Of a stretch of DNA of 64,000 nucleotides, positions 8,893-20,400 are shown piece after piece; the first letter of the stretch is position 1, and each line of letters opens with the position of its first letter. A program made the translations under genes and the position numbers. Origin of the DNA: JAFEDN01 sp963832945 (GTDB lineage: Bacteria; Pseudomonadota; Gammaproteobacteria; Coxiellales; Coxiellaceae); contig CAWHVV010000010.1 of NCBI GenBank assembly GCA_963832945.1, positions 124,001 through 188,000 of the forward strand, given 5' to 3'. Under the pieces are notes generated by a model. The model did not search any database, was not told the origin of the DNA, and worked only from the letters and a program-made list of their open reading frames with translations.

Positions 8893-11685
8893 TTAAACGA
8901 AACCATCTCTAATCGATCGCATCAACGCCTGACTATTTTGCCAGGCGCTTTGCATTTGTTCTTGTGTCCACGAAGCATTTTCTCGTAAAAAATTCGTCAA
9001 TGTCAGCGCGGAAGCAGATACCTGTTGTTGATGAATGAGTTGCTGGATTTGCTCGATGGATAATCGTTCTTCCACAATTTTTTCACCTAATCCCTGCCGC
9101 CAGGTTACCGCCGTCAATACCATTTCAAAAGCTTCGCGCCAAGGGGGTAAAGCTTCCGAGTAAAAATGGCCGTTAAATAAATGTTCGGCTAATCGCCAGG
9201 GGCGTTCAGCCTGTTGCAGTTGTTGACGGGCTGCTTCCAACCAATGCGCAGGAATAGCCGGTGTAGCAATGACGGCGTCAGGATGACCGTGCAACGAGCG
9301 CAATTGCGGATGCAGCGTGAGTAATCCGGCTTGCGCCAAACGTTGAAGGGCGGCAAAGGTTTGTCGATCTAAAATTTCTAATGACGCTGACTTTCCATTC
9401 CATTGCGTTTGCAAAGCCGATTGAATCTGTTCATGAATCTGCGGCGAAGTCCGTTCCATGACGGCTAATACCGCAGATTGGTTAGCGCTGGGTTCACAAA
9501 CGGCCAGATAATCCACACCTGTGGGAAGAAACGCAGTGAGGTCTTGAACCGGTTTCACTGCCGGCGTAGTGGGCTGCAACAGTTGCGCCACTCGCTCCAG
9601 AAGCGCCATTCTTCCCGAAGGCAGTTTCATACTGCGTAGATCGTTATCGCCATGCAGCACGCCTTGCGCCAAATTTTGTTTTTCACTCAAAAGATGAATC
9701 ATGCGATGCTCAATGCTGTTTTCCGTAATCAGATTAATCACCTGCACCGACCGTTCTTGATGTTTGCGCCACGCTCGGGCAACGCGCTGCGCTAATTTAG
9801 CCGGATTCCAAGGTAAATCCAGATTGATCACCACATTGGCGACTTGTAAATTGAATCCAACGCTGCCGGAATCCGTAGACAAAAATAACCGGCAATGCGC
9901 ATCCTGTTTAAATCGATTGATTTCTTGACGGCGTTTTTTCTGCGATACGGAACCGGTATGCCAAGCTGCGCCTATTCCCATTTTTTGCGTTAACTCTCGC
10001 ACTAACTGCAACATCCGCTCCCACTCTGAAAAAATAATGACTTTAGTATGCGCATCTTCGAGTATCTCTTCTAAAATATTTTCCAGTTCAATGAGTTTCG
10101 GACAATCCCGGCAGTCAGCATCCAGAATATAAGGCGTGTCGCACAACATGCGCATCGAAGCTAAATGGATGCGTAATTTTTTATCTTCTTCGGGCGTTAA
10201 AGGGCGGCGCTCGGCCAATTTGACGAGACGGCTGACGTATTTTTGCTGTTCCTCATACCGAGCCTGCTGTTCTTCCGTCATGCCAACAAAAAATTCTTGA
10301 GTGGTCGCCGGTGGTAATTCATTTTCAACATCCTGTTTCCAACGGCGCAATAATAAGGGTTGCAATCGCTGATGTAATTGATCCAAATTTTTATAAGCAA
10401 CCGGTTTACCCTTGTCATTCAGCTCGTAGAAATCACGATTAAAACGAAATAGCGGCCCAAATAGACTGGGATCAAGGAATTGGACAATCGAATAAATATC
10501 ATCAATCCGATTTTCTAAGGGCGTACCCGTTAATACAAACGCATAACGGCTGTGCAAGCGTTTAATCGCGTGAGCGGTTTTGGTTTGCCAATTTTTAATC
10601 CGCTGCGCTTCATCCAGAATAATCACATCGGGCTTTACCCAGTGTTGCACATCGGCGGCGTCCGACATCATTTGTTCATAATTGGTGAGATAGAAAAAGC
10701 TGGGTTGCCGGTATTGCTTTAATCGTTGCGCCCGTTCACCATTGATAATGAGATAGGGTAAATCAGTGCATTTGAGGATTTGTTCTTCCCATTCGGTTTT
10801 CAGCGAAGCGGTGGCGACCACTAACACCGTTTTAATATTTTGTGTCCGCCGCAATAATTCACAAGCGGCGATGGCTTGGATGGTTTTACCCAAACCCATT
10901 TCATCTCCCAATAAAGCCCGCTCCTTAAGCGCTAAATGTAACATCCCCTCCTGTTGATAAGGATATAAAGCGAGTTTAAGGATATCTAACGAGCGTTTGC
11001 CTTTTTGCACGTCTCGCAAAAAATTGGTTTTATACTGTTGAATCTGTTCCTGACGGCGAAGTTGTTGAAAAAAAGGATCGATGGCGGCGGAGACGCGAAT
11101 GATTTTTTGATGCGCCGGTTTAGCATGAGCCAGATTTTCCCGTATTTTCGGCCAGGATTGCAAAGGATGTTCTAAAAGCCGATGATCGCTGGAGAAAAAA
11201 TTTTCTAACTCACGTCTGACGGCTGCACGCCGATGCAGTGATTTAGGCCATAAAACGCTAATTATTTTTTTCTGATCTCGTTGATCTAAAAAAATTTCCA
11301 CGCGTTCGCTACCCGATTTTTCTAATTCAGGCCATTGCCGGCGATAGTTTTGACGTAAATAACCGAGGGTTTTTTCGATATGTTTACAAGTGCTCAGACC
11401 ATTATGCTGATAATCGGGACAATCACAGGAATTTAATACCTCAGATATATGACGGATTTCAACGTGATAACTCTGCCGCGATGATGATTGAACGCAAAAT
11501 GCGCCAAAAACAGGATGTACGGATTCTAAAGCCTGCACCGTCATCGATTCAATGTCACCCCGCCAGCGGCGCAAGGCGATTTCATCGTCATCCGTGGTAT
11601 TCCATCCTAATATTTTAGGTTTTTGGGCGATAACACTGTGCGCATGGACCTGCCGACTTTTTCGTGGTTTCGATTGAACTTTCAT
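8893..11685 (-). CDS. SNF2-family helicase with SWIM zinc finger
   Basis: About 930 residues. Near the N-terminus (about residues 80-115) is a SWIM zinc finger: CDCPDY then CKH. The SNF2 ATPase core follows: Walker A GDEMGLGKT, Walker B DEAQ, motif III LTGTPLENR and, in the C-terminal lobe, STDSGSVGFNLQ and QRVARAWR. The last 250 residues match no domain I know. Such proteins are DNA-dependent ATPases that translocate on DNA or strip proteins from it; the substrate is unknown here. I chose the ATG at 11685 (AAAGGAAATTC before it) over the in-frame GTG at 11709, because the ATG overlaps the stop of the upstream 29-codon frame as ATGA, a translational-coupling arrangement. It is embedded in the FG-GAP array on the same strand and borrows the 5' end of such a gene. 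Confidence 0.85.
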   Translation of the reverse strand: MKVQSKPRKSRQVHAHSVIAQKPKILGWNTTDDDEIALRRWRGDIESMTVQALESVHPVFGAFCVQSSSRQSYHVEIRHISEVLNSCDCPDYQHNGLSTCKHIEKTLGYLRQNYRRQWPELEKSGSERVEIFLDQRDQKKIISVLWPKSLHRRAAVRRELENFFSSDHRLLEHPLQSWPKIRENLAHAKPAHQKIIRVSAAIDPFFQQLRRQEQIQQYKTNFLRDVQKGKRSLDILKLALYPYQQEGMLHLALKERALLGDEMGLGKTIQAIAACELLRRTQNIKTVLVVATASLKTEWEEQILKCTDLPYLIINGERAQRLKQYRQPSFFYLTNYEQMMSDAADVQHWVKPDVIILDEAQRIKNWQTKTAHAIKRLHSRYAFVLTGTPLENRIDDIYSIVQFLDPSLFGPLFRFNRDFYELNDKGKPVAYKNLDQLHQRLQPLLLRRWKQDVENELPPATTQEFFVGMTEEQQARYEEQQKYVSRLVKLAERRPLTPEEDKKLRIHLASMRMLCDTPYILDADCRDCPKLIELENILEEILEDAHTKVIIFSEWERMLQLVRELTQKMGIGAAWHTGSVSQKKRRQEINRFKQDAHCRLFLSTDSGSVGFNLQVANVVINLDLPWNPAKLAQRVARAWRKHQERSVQVINLITENSIEHRMIHLLSEKQNLAQGVLHGDNDLRSMKLPSGRMALLERVAQLLQPTTPAVKPVQDLTAFLPTGVDYLAVCEPSANQSAVLAVMERTSPQIHEQIQSALQTQWNGKSASLEILDRQTFAALQRLAQAGLLTLHPQLRSLHGHPDAVIATPAIPAHWLEAARQQLQQAERPWRLAEHLFNGHFYSEALPPWREAFEMVLTAVTWRQGLGEKIVEERLSIEQIQQLIHQQQVSASALTLTNFLRENASWTQEQMQSAWQNSQALMRSIRDGFV

Positions 11686-11771
11686 GAATTTCCTTTCAGT
11701 AAAGGACACGCGAGAGATTCATTCCCCAAATTTCTCAATGATAACACCGCTGGAAATTGTCCTTGTTTCAT
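11682..11771 (-). pseudogene. 29-codon FG-GAP 5'-end relic, acting as leader ORF of the helicase
   Basis: A minus-strand frame that begins MKQGQFPAV exactly like the neighbouring FG-GAP genes, with the same AAGGAGA ribosome site, then diverges and stops after 29 codons. Its TGA (11684..11682) overlaps the ATG of the SNF2 gene (11685..11683). The upstream 170 bases are also homologous to the leaders before 22741 and 28377. The simplest reading is that a deletion joined the promoter and start of a family gene to the helicase, which is now expressed from it by translational coupling. Confidence 0.7.
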
Positions 11772-11806
11772 TGTCTCTCTCCTTACAATTGAGTAAATTA
11801 GTGGCG

Positions 11807-11822
11807 TTCAGATGATTCCGAA
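11807..11822 (-). promoter_or_regulatory. Leader dyad (TTCxGA type)
   Basis: On the transcribed strand TTCGGA-ATCA-TCTGAA, the same dyad as before 22741 and 28377, with one G-U wobble replacing an A-U pair. It starts 36 nt upstream of the relic ATG at 11771. Confidence 0.45.
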
Positions 11823-11940
11823 CCTTCCTGTTCTGCTTGAATTTAAAAGTGCTTCCCACAAAAAGTTAAACCGATTTTCAAAATATTCGTTTTGCCCCGT
11901 GGCAAGTCTTCAAATAAATTTCGCTTATCTCTTCATCCTA

Positions 11941-14900
11941 TCAACCGAGTTGAACCACACTGGGATTTTCGATGAGTTCCTCTTTCATATCATTGCCTTT
12001 CTGGGACACAGAACTGATTTCATCCATTTCCACACTGCGTTTCCCTGAAGGTTCGGCAAATACCGGACTGCCGGATACCGATAAGTGTTGACTCATACGC
12101 ACTTGACTTCGGTTACGACTCAACGCCTGGACCACATTGTCTGCAATCTCTCCCGCTGCATCCTGCAAATTCTCCGGGACAATCTGCGGCTTGAAAAAAC
12201 TGCTGAATCCAGGACAACAGGCCGTGCAGCCCCGCCGTTTTGATTTCACCCAACGGTAGGTCTGGTTGCCGATTTCATTGATCAAGGCGTCTCGCTCCGG
12301 CGCTCTCATCTTCTTAAAATCTAAATCCACGCCTCTCGCCGATAGCGCGCTCAGTAAGCTACGCACGGCACTCTTAAAACTGCGCATGCGAATATTGGTC
12401 GTCGCATTTAAAAATCCGGTGATTTTCACCCGGCTCGCGATCTCCTGCGCCACCGGGCGCACCACGTTTTGATCGTAGTCGTTAGCTCCTTCACCTAAGG
12501 CTTGTAATAATTTTCGATTCGCCACTCGCTTGAGACAGATTTGAACCAGGGCAAATCCAATGCCCATTCCCCCGGAGATCGACGCGCCAATAATTGCTTT
12601 TTGAATCGTCGAATAGCCACTCTCTATTGCCGAAGGAGTCGGTGTCGATGAAGGTTCATTGAGGACAGTGAAGTATATTCCCGCCGGCTGGCTGGCGCTT
12701 TGCAACCCAAACGCTCGCACCGCACTTGAATAACCTGGAGTCGATAACGAACCATCCTGTACAAACTGCACCTGCCCGCCGCTTAATTGATCCTGATTGA
12801 AAAAGGATATCCAGGTCTGTGGCTGAGCGATTAAACTGAAATGACCATGGGTAGTATCGCTGATGTAATAAACCGTACTGTTACCCAACAAGGAACCGTA
12901 GGGTTGTTTTGCCGATAAATAGCGATCCGATAAAAGAGTGGCTTTGCCTTGCGTGACTTCTAAGTAATTATTCACTAGCTGCGGTGCACACACCCCTGAG
13001 TTGCAGAATAATACAGCGGCAGCATTCGGTGCGCTGCTCAATCCTGTAGAGATGACCGTCGCCGTAATCGTGTAGCTCGGGGTAATCAAATTGCCATCGG
13101 GAGTTAATTGAATATCGCCCGCCTCTACCTCCGCCAAAGTGAAATTGCTAATCGAGGCTTGAGTCAGTGTTGAAGTAATAGTAGCGTGTTGTAAATCAGT
13201 CACCGTTAAGCTGATTTGACTAGCCGTAACACCGCTGGGGGCGGTCACATTGAGCATGGCGGATGTTAACGTAATGATGCTGCCGGTGGTAACATTTACG
13301 GAATTTTGCGTAATGATGGGCGCGCCGATAAAATCAATCGTTGCCACACTCGGCACAGTGGATTGCACGCCGTCACTGGCTAAGACCGAATAACTGGGCG
13401 CTTGTTTATTGCCTTTGTGGACAAATTCCACGGCGCCATTTTGAATTTGCGCCTGAGTGAAAGACGTGAGATTTTTACTTGTTCCACTGTTGGAAGGGAC
13501 AGTGGCAAAATAACCGTTCTGCACATTGCTGACGATAAAAATCAGCTGACTGTTATTAAAACCGATTTCGCCCGCTTGAAGATTATTACTCGACAACACC
13601 ACCGTCTGACCATTGCTCAACATTAATTGATTGTTGAGCAAAACAGGAAAAACAGAAACCGGAGTCGGTGTTGGAGTCACGATGGACGTGGGCGTACCAA
13701 AAACAGGAGTGGGTGATAGCGAAGGACTCGGTGTAGCAGTGCCGCTCACAGAAGGGGTCGGGGTCAGGGTCTGAGTCGTAGCCAGAGTAGAAACCACGGT
13801 CGTCGTCACTGTTGGGATAAAAGTGATATTGGCTACAGAAGGCCCCGTCCAGGCAATGCCATCGCTGCGTACAGTCATATTGTAACTGGGCGCAAAAGCA
13901 CTGCCGTCATGCACAAATTGCACCGTTTTATTTAATAATTGCGATTGAGTGAAATTACTTAAAGCCACCCCGGGTTGGCCAACGAATTCAAACTGTCCGT
14001 GAGCGACTGCTGTGGAAATAAATATCAACGAATTATTATTATGGTTAAGATCATACGCAGTCAAAAACGTCGAATTTAATACGATAGTTGCTCCAAAAGA
14101 CAGCTGCAATTTGTTATTCACCAACACGGGAGGAGCATCACCAAATAGCACATAACTGCGGCCAGTAGAACTGGCATGTCCATCAGCACTGACCAGCAAA
14201 TCAGTAATCCCATCTCCGTTAATATCTCCTGCGGACGAAGTTGCATAATTCAGAAAATCACCGGCAGTCTCTCCATCCAGTTTAAATCCATTATCTCCAT
14301 TAACATCAGATAACAATAATAGGCCACTTTCCCCAACACCTGGCCCTCCAAATACAATATAACTCCTGCCAATCGAATTATTGTAATTATGCGCTCCGAT
14401 CGATAAATCATCATAGCCATCACCATTCACATCGCCAACGGTGTGTACAGAGTGTCCACTATTATCACCCGTGGTTTCACCATCGATTTTAAATCCGTTA
14501 GTTCCATTCAATTGAGACAATGACAATAATCCACTAGCACCTATATTTGGTTCACCAAACACGACATGGCTACGACCTGTGCCATTATGATGACCTGCAC
14601 AACCTATGATTAAATCATCACAGCCATCAGCGTTAATATCACCCGCAGCCGCTGTTGACCAACCACATCCATCATTAATTGCTTCTGCCTCTAGTTTAAA
14701 GCCATTGAATCCATTTAACGCAGAAAGCCATATCAAGCCGCCGCTGCCTATTCCAGGCCCGCCGAATACCACATAGCTACGACCCGTATTATTGTAATTA
14801 TCCACGCCCATAATGAGGTCTGTATGACCATCACCGTTAATATCTCCAACCGGGCTTAATGAACCGCCATTTAAAATATCGTTAACCGCTTCCCCATCTA

Positions 14901-17355
14901 TCTTAAAACCATTCACTCCATTCAATGTAGACAAGGAGATTGAACCACTGCTTCCTATGCCTGATCCACCAAATACCACATAATTACGACCGGTATTGCT
15001 ATTGTAACCAATTGCACCAACGATTAAATCCGCCACTTCATCTCCGTTAATATCACCGATGCTGACGGGATAACCACTTCTATCGGTAGTCGCTTCTCCC
15101 AATATTTTAAAACCATTCCCACCATTCAGATTAGACAGTGAAAATATTGACCCATTACCTACCTGAGGGCCGCCAAAGAACAAATAACTACGTCCAGGTA
15201 TAGCAGAATAGGCTCCGATTAATAAATCCGCATAGCCATCTCCATTGACATCTCCTCCCATATTTAGCGAGATACCACTTTGATAACTACCGGATTCTCC
15301 ATCAAATTTAAAACAATTTATCGTACCATTAATATTGGACAACGAAATTAGACCGCTACTGCCTAAGCCTGGTTTGCCAAATAGCACGTAACTGCGGCCA
15401 GCATAATTGTTAAATCCAAGCGCTCCAATGAGTAAATCAATATAACCATCAGCATTGATGTCACCCAGACCAACCCATTGACCTGAATAATCTCCTGGGT
15501 TTTCACCATCAATCTTAAAGCCATTCTGTCCGTTTAAACCGGCAAGTGGGATAATCGCTGGGAAATGGCTCTGGGGAGCGCCGATAAAATTGATTTGCGC
15601 AGGTACAGGCCCCACCCAAGCGATGCCGGTGCTGCGCACGGTGATATTATAGCTCGGCGGGACTAATGTGCCGTCATGCACAAACTGAATTGCGCCGCTG
15701 GTGATTTGTTGTTGCGTAAAATTAACCAAGGGAACGCCTGGATTGCTGATTGATTCAAATTGCCCATGCACCACACCGTTAGGAATAAATACCAACGTAT
15801 TATTGTTGTGGTTGCGATCTGTCGCCCCTAAATTGCTCGCGTTTAAAGTAATCGCCGCACCAGAAGAGAGAGATAGGCTGTTATTGACTAACACCGGTGG
15901 CGCATCGCCAAACACCACATAGCTACGACCAGCACTGTTGTTATGACCATAAGCCCCGATTAAAATATCCGAAACGCCATCACCGTTGATATCTCCTATT
16001 GTGCTTCCCCGATATCCGCTCTGATCCCCAACAGCTTCACCATCTAATTTAAACCCATTGACACCGTTGATATTAGCCAGCGAAATAATTCCTGATTTAC
16101 CGATCCGAGGATCACCAAAAATGATATAGCTTCGGCCTGTCTTGTTTGCATAACTATCAGATTCAATCAAAAGATCTGCATATCCGTCACCGTTGAAATC
16201 ACCGGCAGAACTGAGCGAACGTCCGCTATAATCACCAGGCTTTTCTGCATCAATTTTAAAACCATTGGATCCGTTGAGGTTTGCAAGTTGAAAGATACTT
16301 GCACCAATGATACTCGGATTTCCAAAAACAACATAACTACGTCCGGTATAATTTGCATGACTATAAGCTCCGATTAACAGATCATCATAACCATCACCAT
16401 TAACATCTCCTGCGTTGGTAATAGGAAAGCCACTCAAATCACCACTGGCTTCCCCGTCCAATTTAAATCCATTGGTGCCATTGAGATTTGAAAGCAGGAA
16501 ATTGCTTACCCCATCTTTTTGACGACCGAACACCACGTAGCTACAACCTTTATTACTTGACCCATAAGGAGCGCTAATTAAAAGATCATCACGACTATCG
16601 CCATTGATATCCATATTTCCTGCTATCCAGTTACCACTATAATCACCGCTTGAACCATCAAATTTAATTCCAGTGATACCATTCAAACTGGTAAGCTTTA
16701 CCAGGCCTGTGCTATTCAATGAAGAACTGCCAAATAGGACATAGTTACGACCATTATAACTCGCGCTGGGATAACCAAAAGATGCGGTCGCAAAATCCAT
16801 ACGACCATCGCCATCGAAATCACCGACTGAACTGACCGCGATACCATTTTGATCTCCAGTCAATTCGCCATCCATTATAAAACCATTTGTGCCATTCAAA
16901 CTGGCGAGAGACAGCACACCTGAACGACCCATCTCAGGTCCTCCAAAGATTAGGTAGCTGCGCCCTACGCCACTGGCATGTAGAAAAGCTCCGATCAATA
17001 TATCCGGATGCCCATCATTATTTACATCACCCGCACTACTGACAGCTTGTCCACTATAATCGCCACCCACTTCACCATCCAGTTTGAAACCTGTACTGCC
17101 ATTCAGGCTGGATAATAGTATTTCTCCCTCTATTCCGATATCAGTTCCTCCAAAGATCACATAGCTGCGTCCGGTATTTCCATTATGACCCATTGCTCCA
17201 ATTAGAAAATCAAAATATCCATCGCCGTTGACATCTCCCGCGGCGCTGACTGAAACGCCGCTGCTATCACCGAAGTTTTCGCCATCAATTTTAAATCCAT
17301 TTTGTCCGTTTAAACTAGCTAACGGCAAAACTGCAGGAAATTGTCCTTGTTTCAT
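11941..17355 (-). CDS. Double FG-GAP propeller protein with CSPG repeats and membrane anchor
   Basis: About 1804 residues. Block one has seven FG-GAP blades followed by one cadherin/CSPG-like repeat (FVHDGTLVPPSYNITV); block two repeats the pattern with seven more blades and a second repeat. Next come a proline/threonine-rich stalk (TPTPSVSG, TPTPTP), three further repeats, a transmembrane helix at about 1585-1608 (IIGASISGGMGIGFALVQI) and a tail of about 190 residues with VRPVAQEI, ITGFLNATTN and the cysteine-rich GCTACCPGF. The tail is shared with the genes at 17429, 22915 and, more distantly, 28540 and 627. I start it at ATG 17355, not at the in-frame ATG 12 bases upstream, because GGAGC lies six bases before it as in the sister genes. 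No signal peptide is visible. Function unknown; the fold suggests Ca2+-dependent adhesion. Confidence 0.85.
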   Translation of the reverse strand: MKQGQFPAVLPLASLNGQNGFKIDGENFGDSSGVSVSAAGDVNGDGYFDFLIGAMGHNGNTGRSYVIFGGTDIGIEGEILLSSLNGSTGFKLDGEVGGDYSGQAVSSAGDVNNDGHPDILIGAFLHASGVGRSYLIFGGPEMGRSGVLSLASLNGTNGFIMDGELTGDQNGIAVSSVGDFDGDGRMDFATASFGYPSASYNGRNYVLFGSSSLNSTGLVKLTSLNGITGIKFDGSSGDYSGNWIAGNMDINGDSRDDLLISAPYGSSNKGCSYVVFGRQKDGVSNFLLSNLNGTNGFKLDGEASGDLSGFPITNAGDVNGDGYDDLLIGAYSHANYTGRSYVVFGNPSIIGASIFQLANLNGSNGFKIDAEKPGDYSGRSLSSAGDFNGDGYADLLIESDSYANKTGRSYIIFGDPRIGKSGIISLANINGVNGFKLDGEAVGDQSGYRGSTIGDINGDGVSDILIGAYGHNNSAGRSYVVFGDAPPVLVNNSLSLSSGAAITLNASNLGATDRNHNNNTLVFIPNGVVHGQFESISNPGVPLVNFTQQQITSGAIQFVHDGTLVPPSYNITVRSTGIAWVGPVPAQINFIGAPQSHFPAIIPLAGLNGQNGFKIDGENPGDYSGQWVGLGDINADGYIDLLIGALGFNNYAGRSYVLFGKPGLGSSGLISLSNINGTINCFKFDGESGSYQSGISLNMGGDVNGDGYADLLIGAYSAIPGRSYLFFGGPQVGNGSIFSLSNLNGGNGFKILGEATTDRSGYPVSIGDINGDEVADLIVGAIGYNSNTGRNYVVFGGSGIGSSGSISLSTLNGVNGFKIDGEAVNDILNGGSLSPVGDINGDGHTDLIMGVDNYNNTGRSYVVFGGPGIGSGGLIWLSALNGFNGFKLEAEAINDGCGWSTAAAGDINADGCDDLIIGCAGHHNGTGRSHVVFGEPNIGASGLLSLSQLNGTNGFKIDGETTGDNSGHSVHTVGDVNGDGYDDLSIGAHNYNNSIGRSYIVFGGPGVGESGLLLLSDVNGDNGFKLDGETAGDFLNYATSSAGDINGDGITDLLVSADGHASSTGRSYVLFGDAPPVLVNNKLQLSFGATIVLNSTFLTAYDLNHNNNSLIFISTAVAHGQFEFVGQPGVALSNFTQSQLLNKTVQFVHDGSAFAPSYNMTVRSDGIAWTGPSVANITFIPTVTTTVVSTLATTQTLTPTPSVSGTATPSPSLSPTPVFGTPTSIVTPTPTPVSVFPVLLNNQLMLSNGQTVVLSSNNLQAGEIGFNNSQLIFIVSNVQNGYFATVPSNSGTSKNLTSFTQAQIQNGAVEFVHKGNKQAPSYSVLASDGVQSTVPSVATIDFIGAPIITQNSVNVTTGSIITLTSAMLNVTAPSGVTASQISLTVTDLQHATITSTLTQASISNFTLAEVEAGDIQLTPDGNLITPSYTITATVISTGLSSAPNAAAVLFCNSGVCAPQLVNNYLEVTQGKATLLSDRYLSAKQPYGSLLGNSTVYYISDTTHGHFSLIAQPQTWISFFNQDQLSGGQVQFVQDGSLSTPGYSSAVRAFGLQSASQPAGIYFTVLNEPSSTPTPSAIESGYSTIQKAIIGASISGGMGIGFALVQICLKRVANRKLLQALGEGANDYDQNVVRPVAQEIASRVKITGFLNATTNIRMRSFKSAVRSLLSALSARGVDLDFKKMRAPERDALINEIGNQTYRWVKSKRRGCTACCPGFSSFFKPQIVPENLQDAAGEIADNVVQALSRNRSQVRMSQHLSVSGSPVFAEPSGKRSVEMDEISSVSQKGNDMKEELIENPSVVQLG

Positions 17356-17391
17356 AAAAAGCTCCATTTAATTAAGTTAATAAAAATCTTC

Positions 17392-17413
17392 TTCAATTCA
17401 ACCAACAATTGAA
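17392..17413 (-). promoter_or_regulatory. Leader dyad (TTCAATT type)
   Basis: TTCAATT, eight-base loop, AATTGAA, ending 37 nt upstream of the ATG at 17355. Its sequence is unrelated to the other leader dyads, but the distance to the start is the same. Confidence 0.4.
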
Positions 17414-17428
17414 ATGCATTGAAACTTG

Positions 17429-20400
17429 TTAATTGCCTCCATTGAATGAGAGCCTAGAGGGATCCTCTCGAACTTCCTCCAGCTTATGGCTTGCCTGAGA
17501 AGGTGAATCGATCTCTGATAGTTCCACACCCCGTTGGCTGGGCGGTGCTTGATAAATCGAACTCCCCAAGACCAATAGGTTGACGCTGAGATTTTGTTGA
17601 CTTTGCGTCCGCCTTTGTAAAGCAGTTACCACATTCTGCGCTATCTCAGCCGCGGCGTCCTGTAAATCTTCCGGCACAATCTGTGGCTTGAAAAAGGCGC
17701 TGAACCCCGGACAGCACGCCGCACAGCCTCGACGCCTCGATTTCACCCAACGGTAAGTCTGGTTGCCGATTTCATTGATCAACGCGTCTCGGTCTGGCGC
17801 TTCCATCTCGTTCAAATTGACATTCACCCCTTTCACCGATAACTCACTCAGCAGGCTGCGCACCGCACTTTTAAACCTGCGCATGCGGATATTGGTCGTT
17901 GCATTTAAAAATCCCGTGATCTTCACCTGTGCAGCGATCTCCTGCGCCACGGGACGCACCACGTTCAGATCATAATCGCTTTTCCCTTCGCCCAATGCCT
18001 GTAATAATTTTCGATTCGACAGCCGCTTGAGACAAATTTGGATGAGGGCAAAACCAATCCCAAAGCCTCCCGATATCACTGCGCTGATAATCGCTTTCTG
18101 CACGGTCGAATAACCGCTGTCTCCTCCTCCCGGCGGTGTAGGCAGAGGCTCGTTCAACGGCGTAAAGAAAATACTGGCTGGCACATTGGCGCTGAATAAA
18201 TTTGACGCTTCCACCTGAGTTCGATAACCTGGTATGGAGGGACTACCGTCTTGTACAAACTGCACCTGACCTTCTAACAACTGCTGCTGATTGAATGAGC
18301 TAATCCAGGTCTGTGGTTGACTGATTAAACTAAAATGACCATATTCGATATTGCTGACATAAAACATCGTCCCATTTCCTAATGCTTGATCATTGGGGGG
18401 TTCTTGGGCGTATAAATAGCGATTCGATAAAAGCGTTGCTTTGCCTTGCGTGACCTGGAGATAATTATTCACCAAGTGCGGTGCATACACGCCTTGGTCG
18501 GAAAGCAATACATCAGCAGGATCAGGCGCACTACTGAAGTCTGTGATGATAATCGTCGCGGTAATCGTATAACTGGGGGTCACTGAACTGCTATCTTGCG
18601 TTAATTGAATATCGCCCGCTTCCACATCAGCTAACGTAAAATTACTCACCGGGGCATGGGTGAGTGTTGAGGTAATCGTCGCGTGTTGTAAGTTACTGAC
18701 CACTAAGCTGATTTGGCTAGGGGTAATGTCCTTAGGTGCGGTCACATTGAGCGTGGCGGGCGTTAACGTAATCGTGCTGCCAACGGTAATATTCACTGAA
18801 TTTTGCGTAATGTTCGGCGCGCCTATCAAATTAATCGTTGCAAAACGGGGTAAAGTGGATTGAACACCATCACTGGCTACGACTGAATAACTCGGTGTCT
18901 GTTTATTGCCTGCAGAGACAAATTCAATCGCGCCGCTTTGAACCTGCGCTTGGGTAAATGAAGTGATATTTTTTGAAGGACTGTTACTGAAAGGCACGGT
19001 AGCAAAATAGCCGTTCTGCATATTAGCCACCGTAAACACAATTTGACTGTTGTTATTCACACCCTGCTCGACGGCTTGGAGATTATTCGACGATAAGACA
19101 ACTATCTGGCCATTATTCAGGGTCAATTGATTAGTGATAATGGTTAGCGGAATGGTAAAGCTAATATTCGCCGTATGCGGCCCCGTCCATGCAATGCCGG
19201 CGCTTTGCACGGTGATGTTATAACTTGGCGTTGTAACACTACCATCATGCACAAACTGCACCACACCACTTTGCAATTGCGGCAGCGTGAAATTAGCCAG
19301 AGAAACCCCTGGTTGATTAGATAATTGAAAACGGCCATGAGTGATATTGCTAGGAATAAATACAATCGTGTTATTTGGATTATTGCGATCGTAGGCGCTG
19401 AGATAGGTTTGATTTAACGGTACCGTCTGACCCAAAGCCAATGATAAACGATTTTGAACTAAAGTGGGCGGGACGTCGCCGAAAACCACATAGGTGCGGC
19501 CGGTATGATTGGCATATCCCCAAGCCCCAATTGCTAAATCGGTGACGCCATCACCATTAACATCACCAGCACTGAGTGAATAACCACTATAATCGTCGCT
19601 GTTTTCCCCACTTAATTTCAAACCGTTGTTACCATTTAAATTAGACAAAGAAATTAGACCTGAGTTTCCAATACTTGACCCACCAAAAACTAGATAAACC
19701 CGACCTGTGGCGCCACACGAACCTGACCATGCACACTGAGGATCACCAATGATTAAATCAGACACTCCGTCACCATTAAAATCTCCTGTAAATATCGAAT
19801 TGCCGCTGTAGCCATTTGGAGATTCACCATCCACTTTAAACCCATTAGTTCCATTCAAGTTTTTCAACGCAATTAACCCTGAATTTCCAACTTGCGGACC
19901 ACCGAAAACGACATAGCTGCGACCAATACCTGCGTGTTGAGGAGCTCCAATCACTAAATCAACATAACCATCTTCATTAATGTCCCCTAACGCATGCATC
20001 CAAATACTACTCAGATCATTATTTGCTTCGCCGTCCAATTTAAAGCCATTTGTACCATTCAAGCCAGATAAAGGTACCAACCCTGAATTCCCTACTCGCG
20101 GTCCACCAAATATTACATAACCACGGCCAGTCGAACTAGCATGCAACCTGGCCCCAATCAGAAAATCTGTATATCCATCTCCATCAATGTCAGCCGCATT
20201 ACTGACGAAATCACCACTCCAATCACCAGCAGTTTCTCCGTCTAACTTAAAACCATTAGTGCCATTTAAACTCGATAAAGGAATTAAACCCGAATTTCCG
20301 ACACCAGGACCTCCAAAGACTACATAGCTACAGCCAGCACCATTTGCCCTGGCTCCAATTAATAAATCTGCATATTCATCACCATTGATATCTCCTGCAG

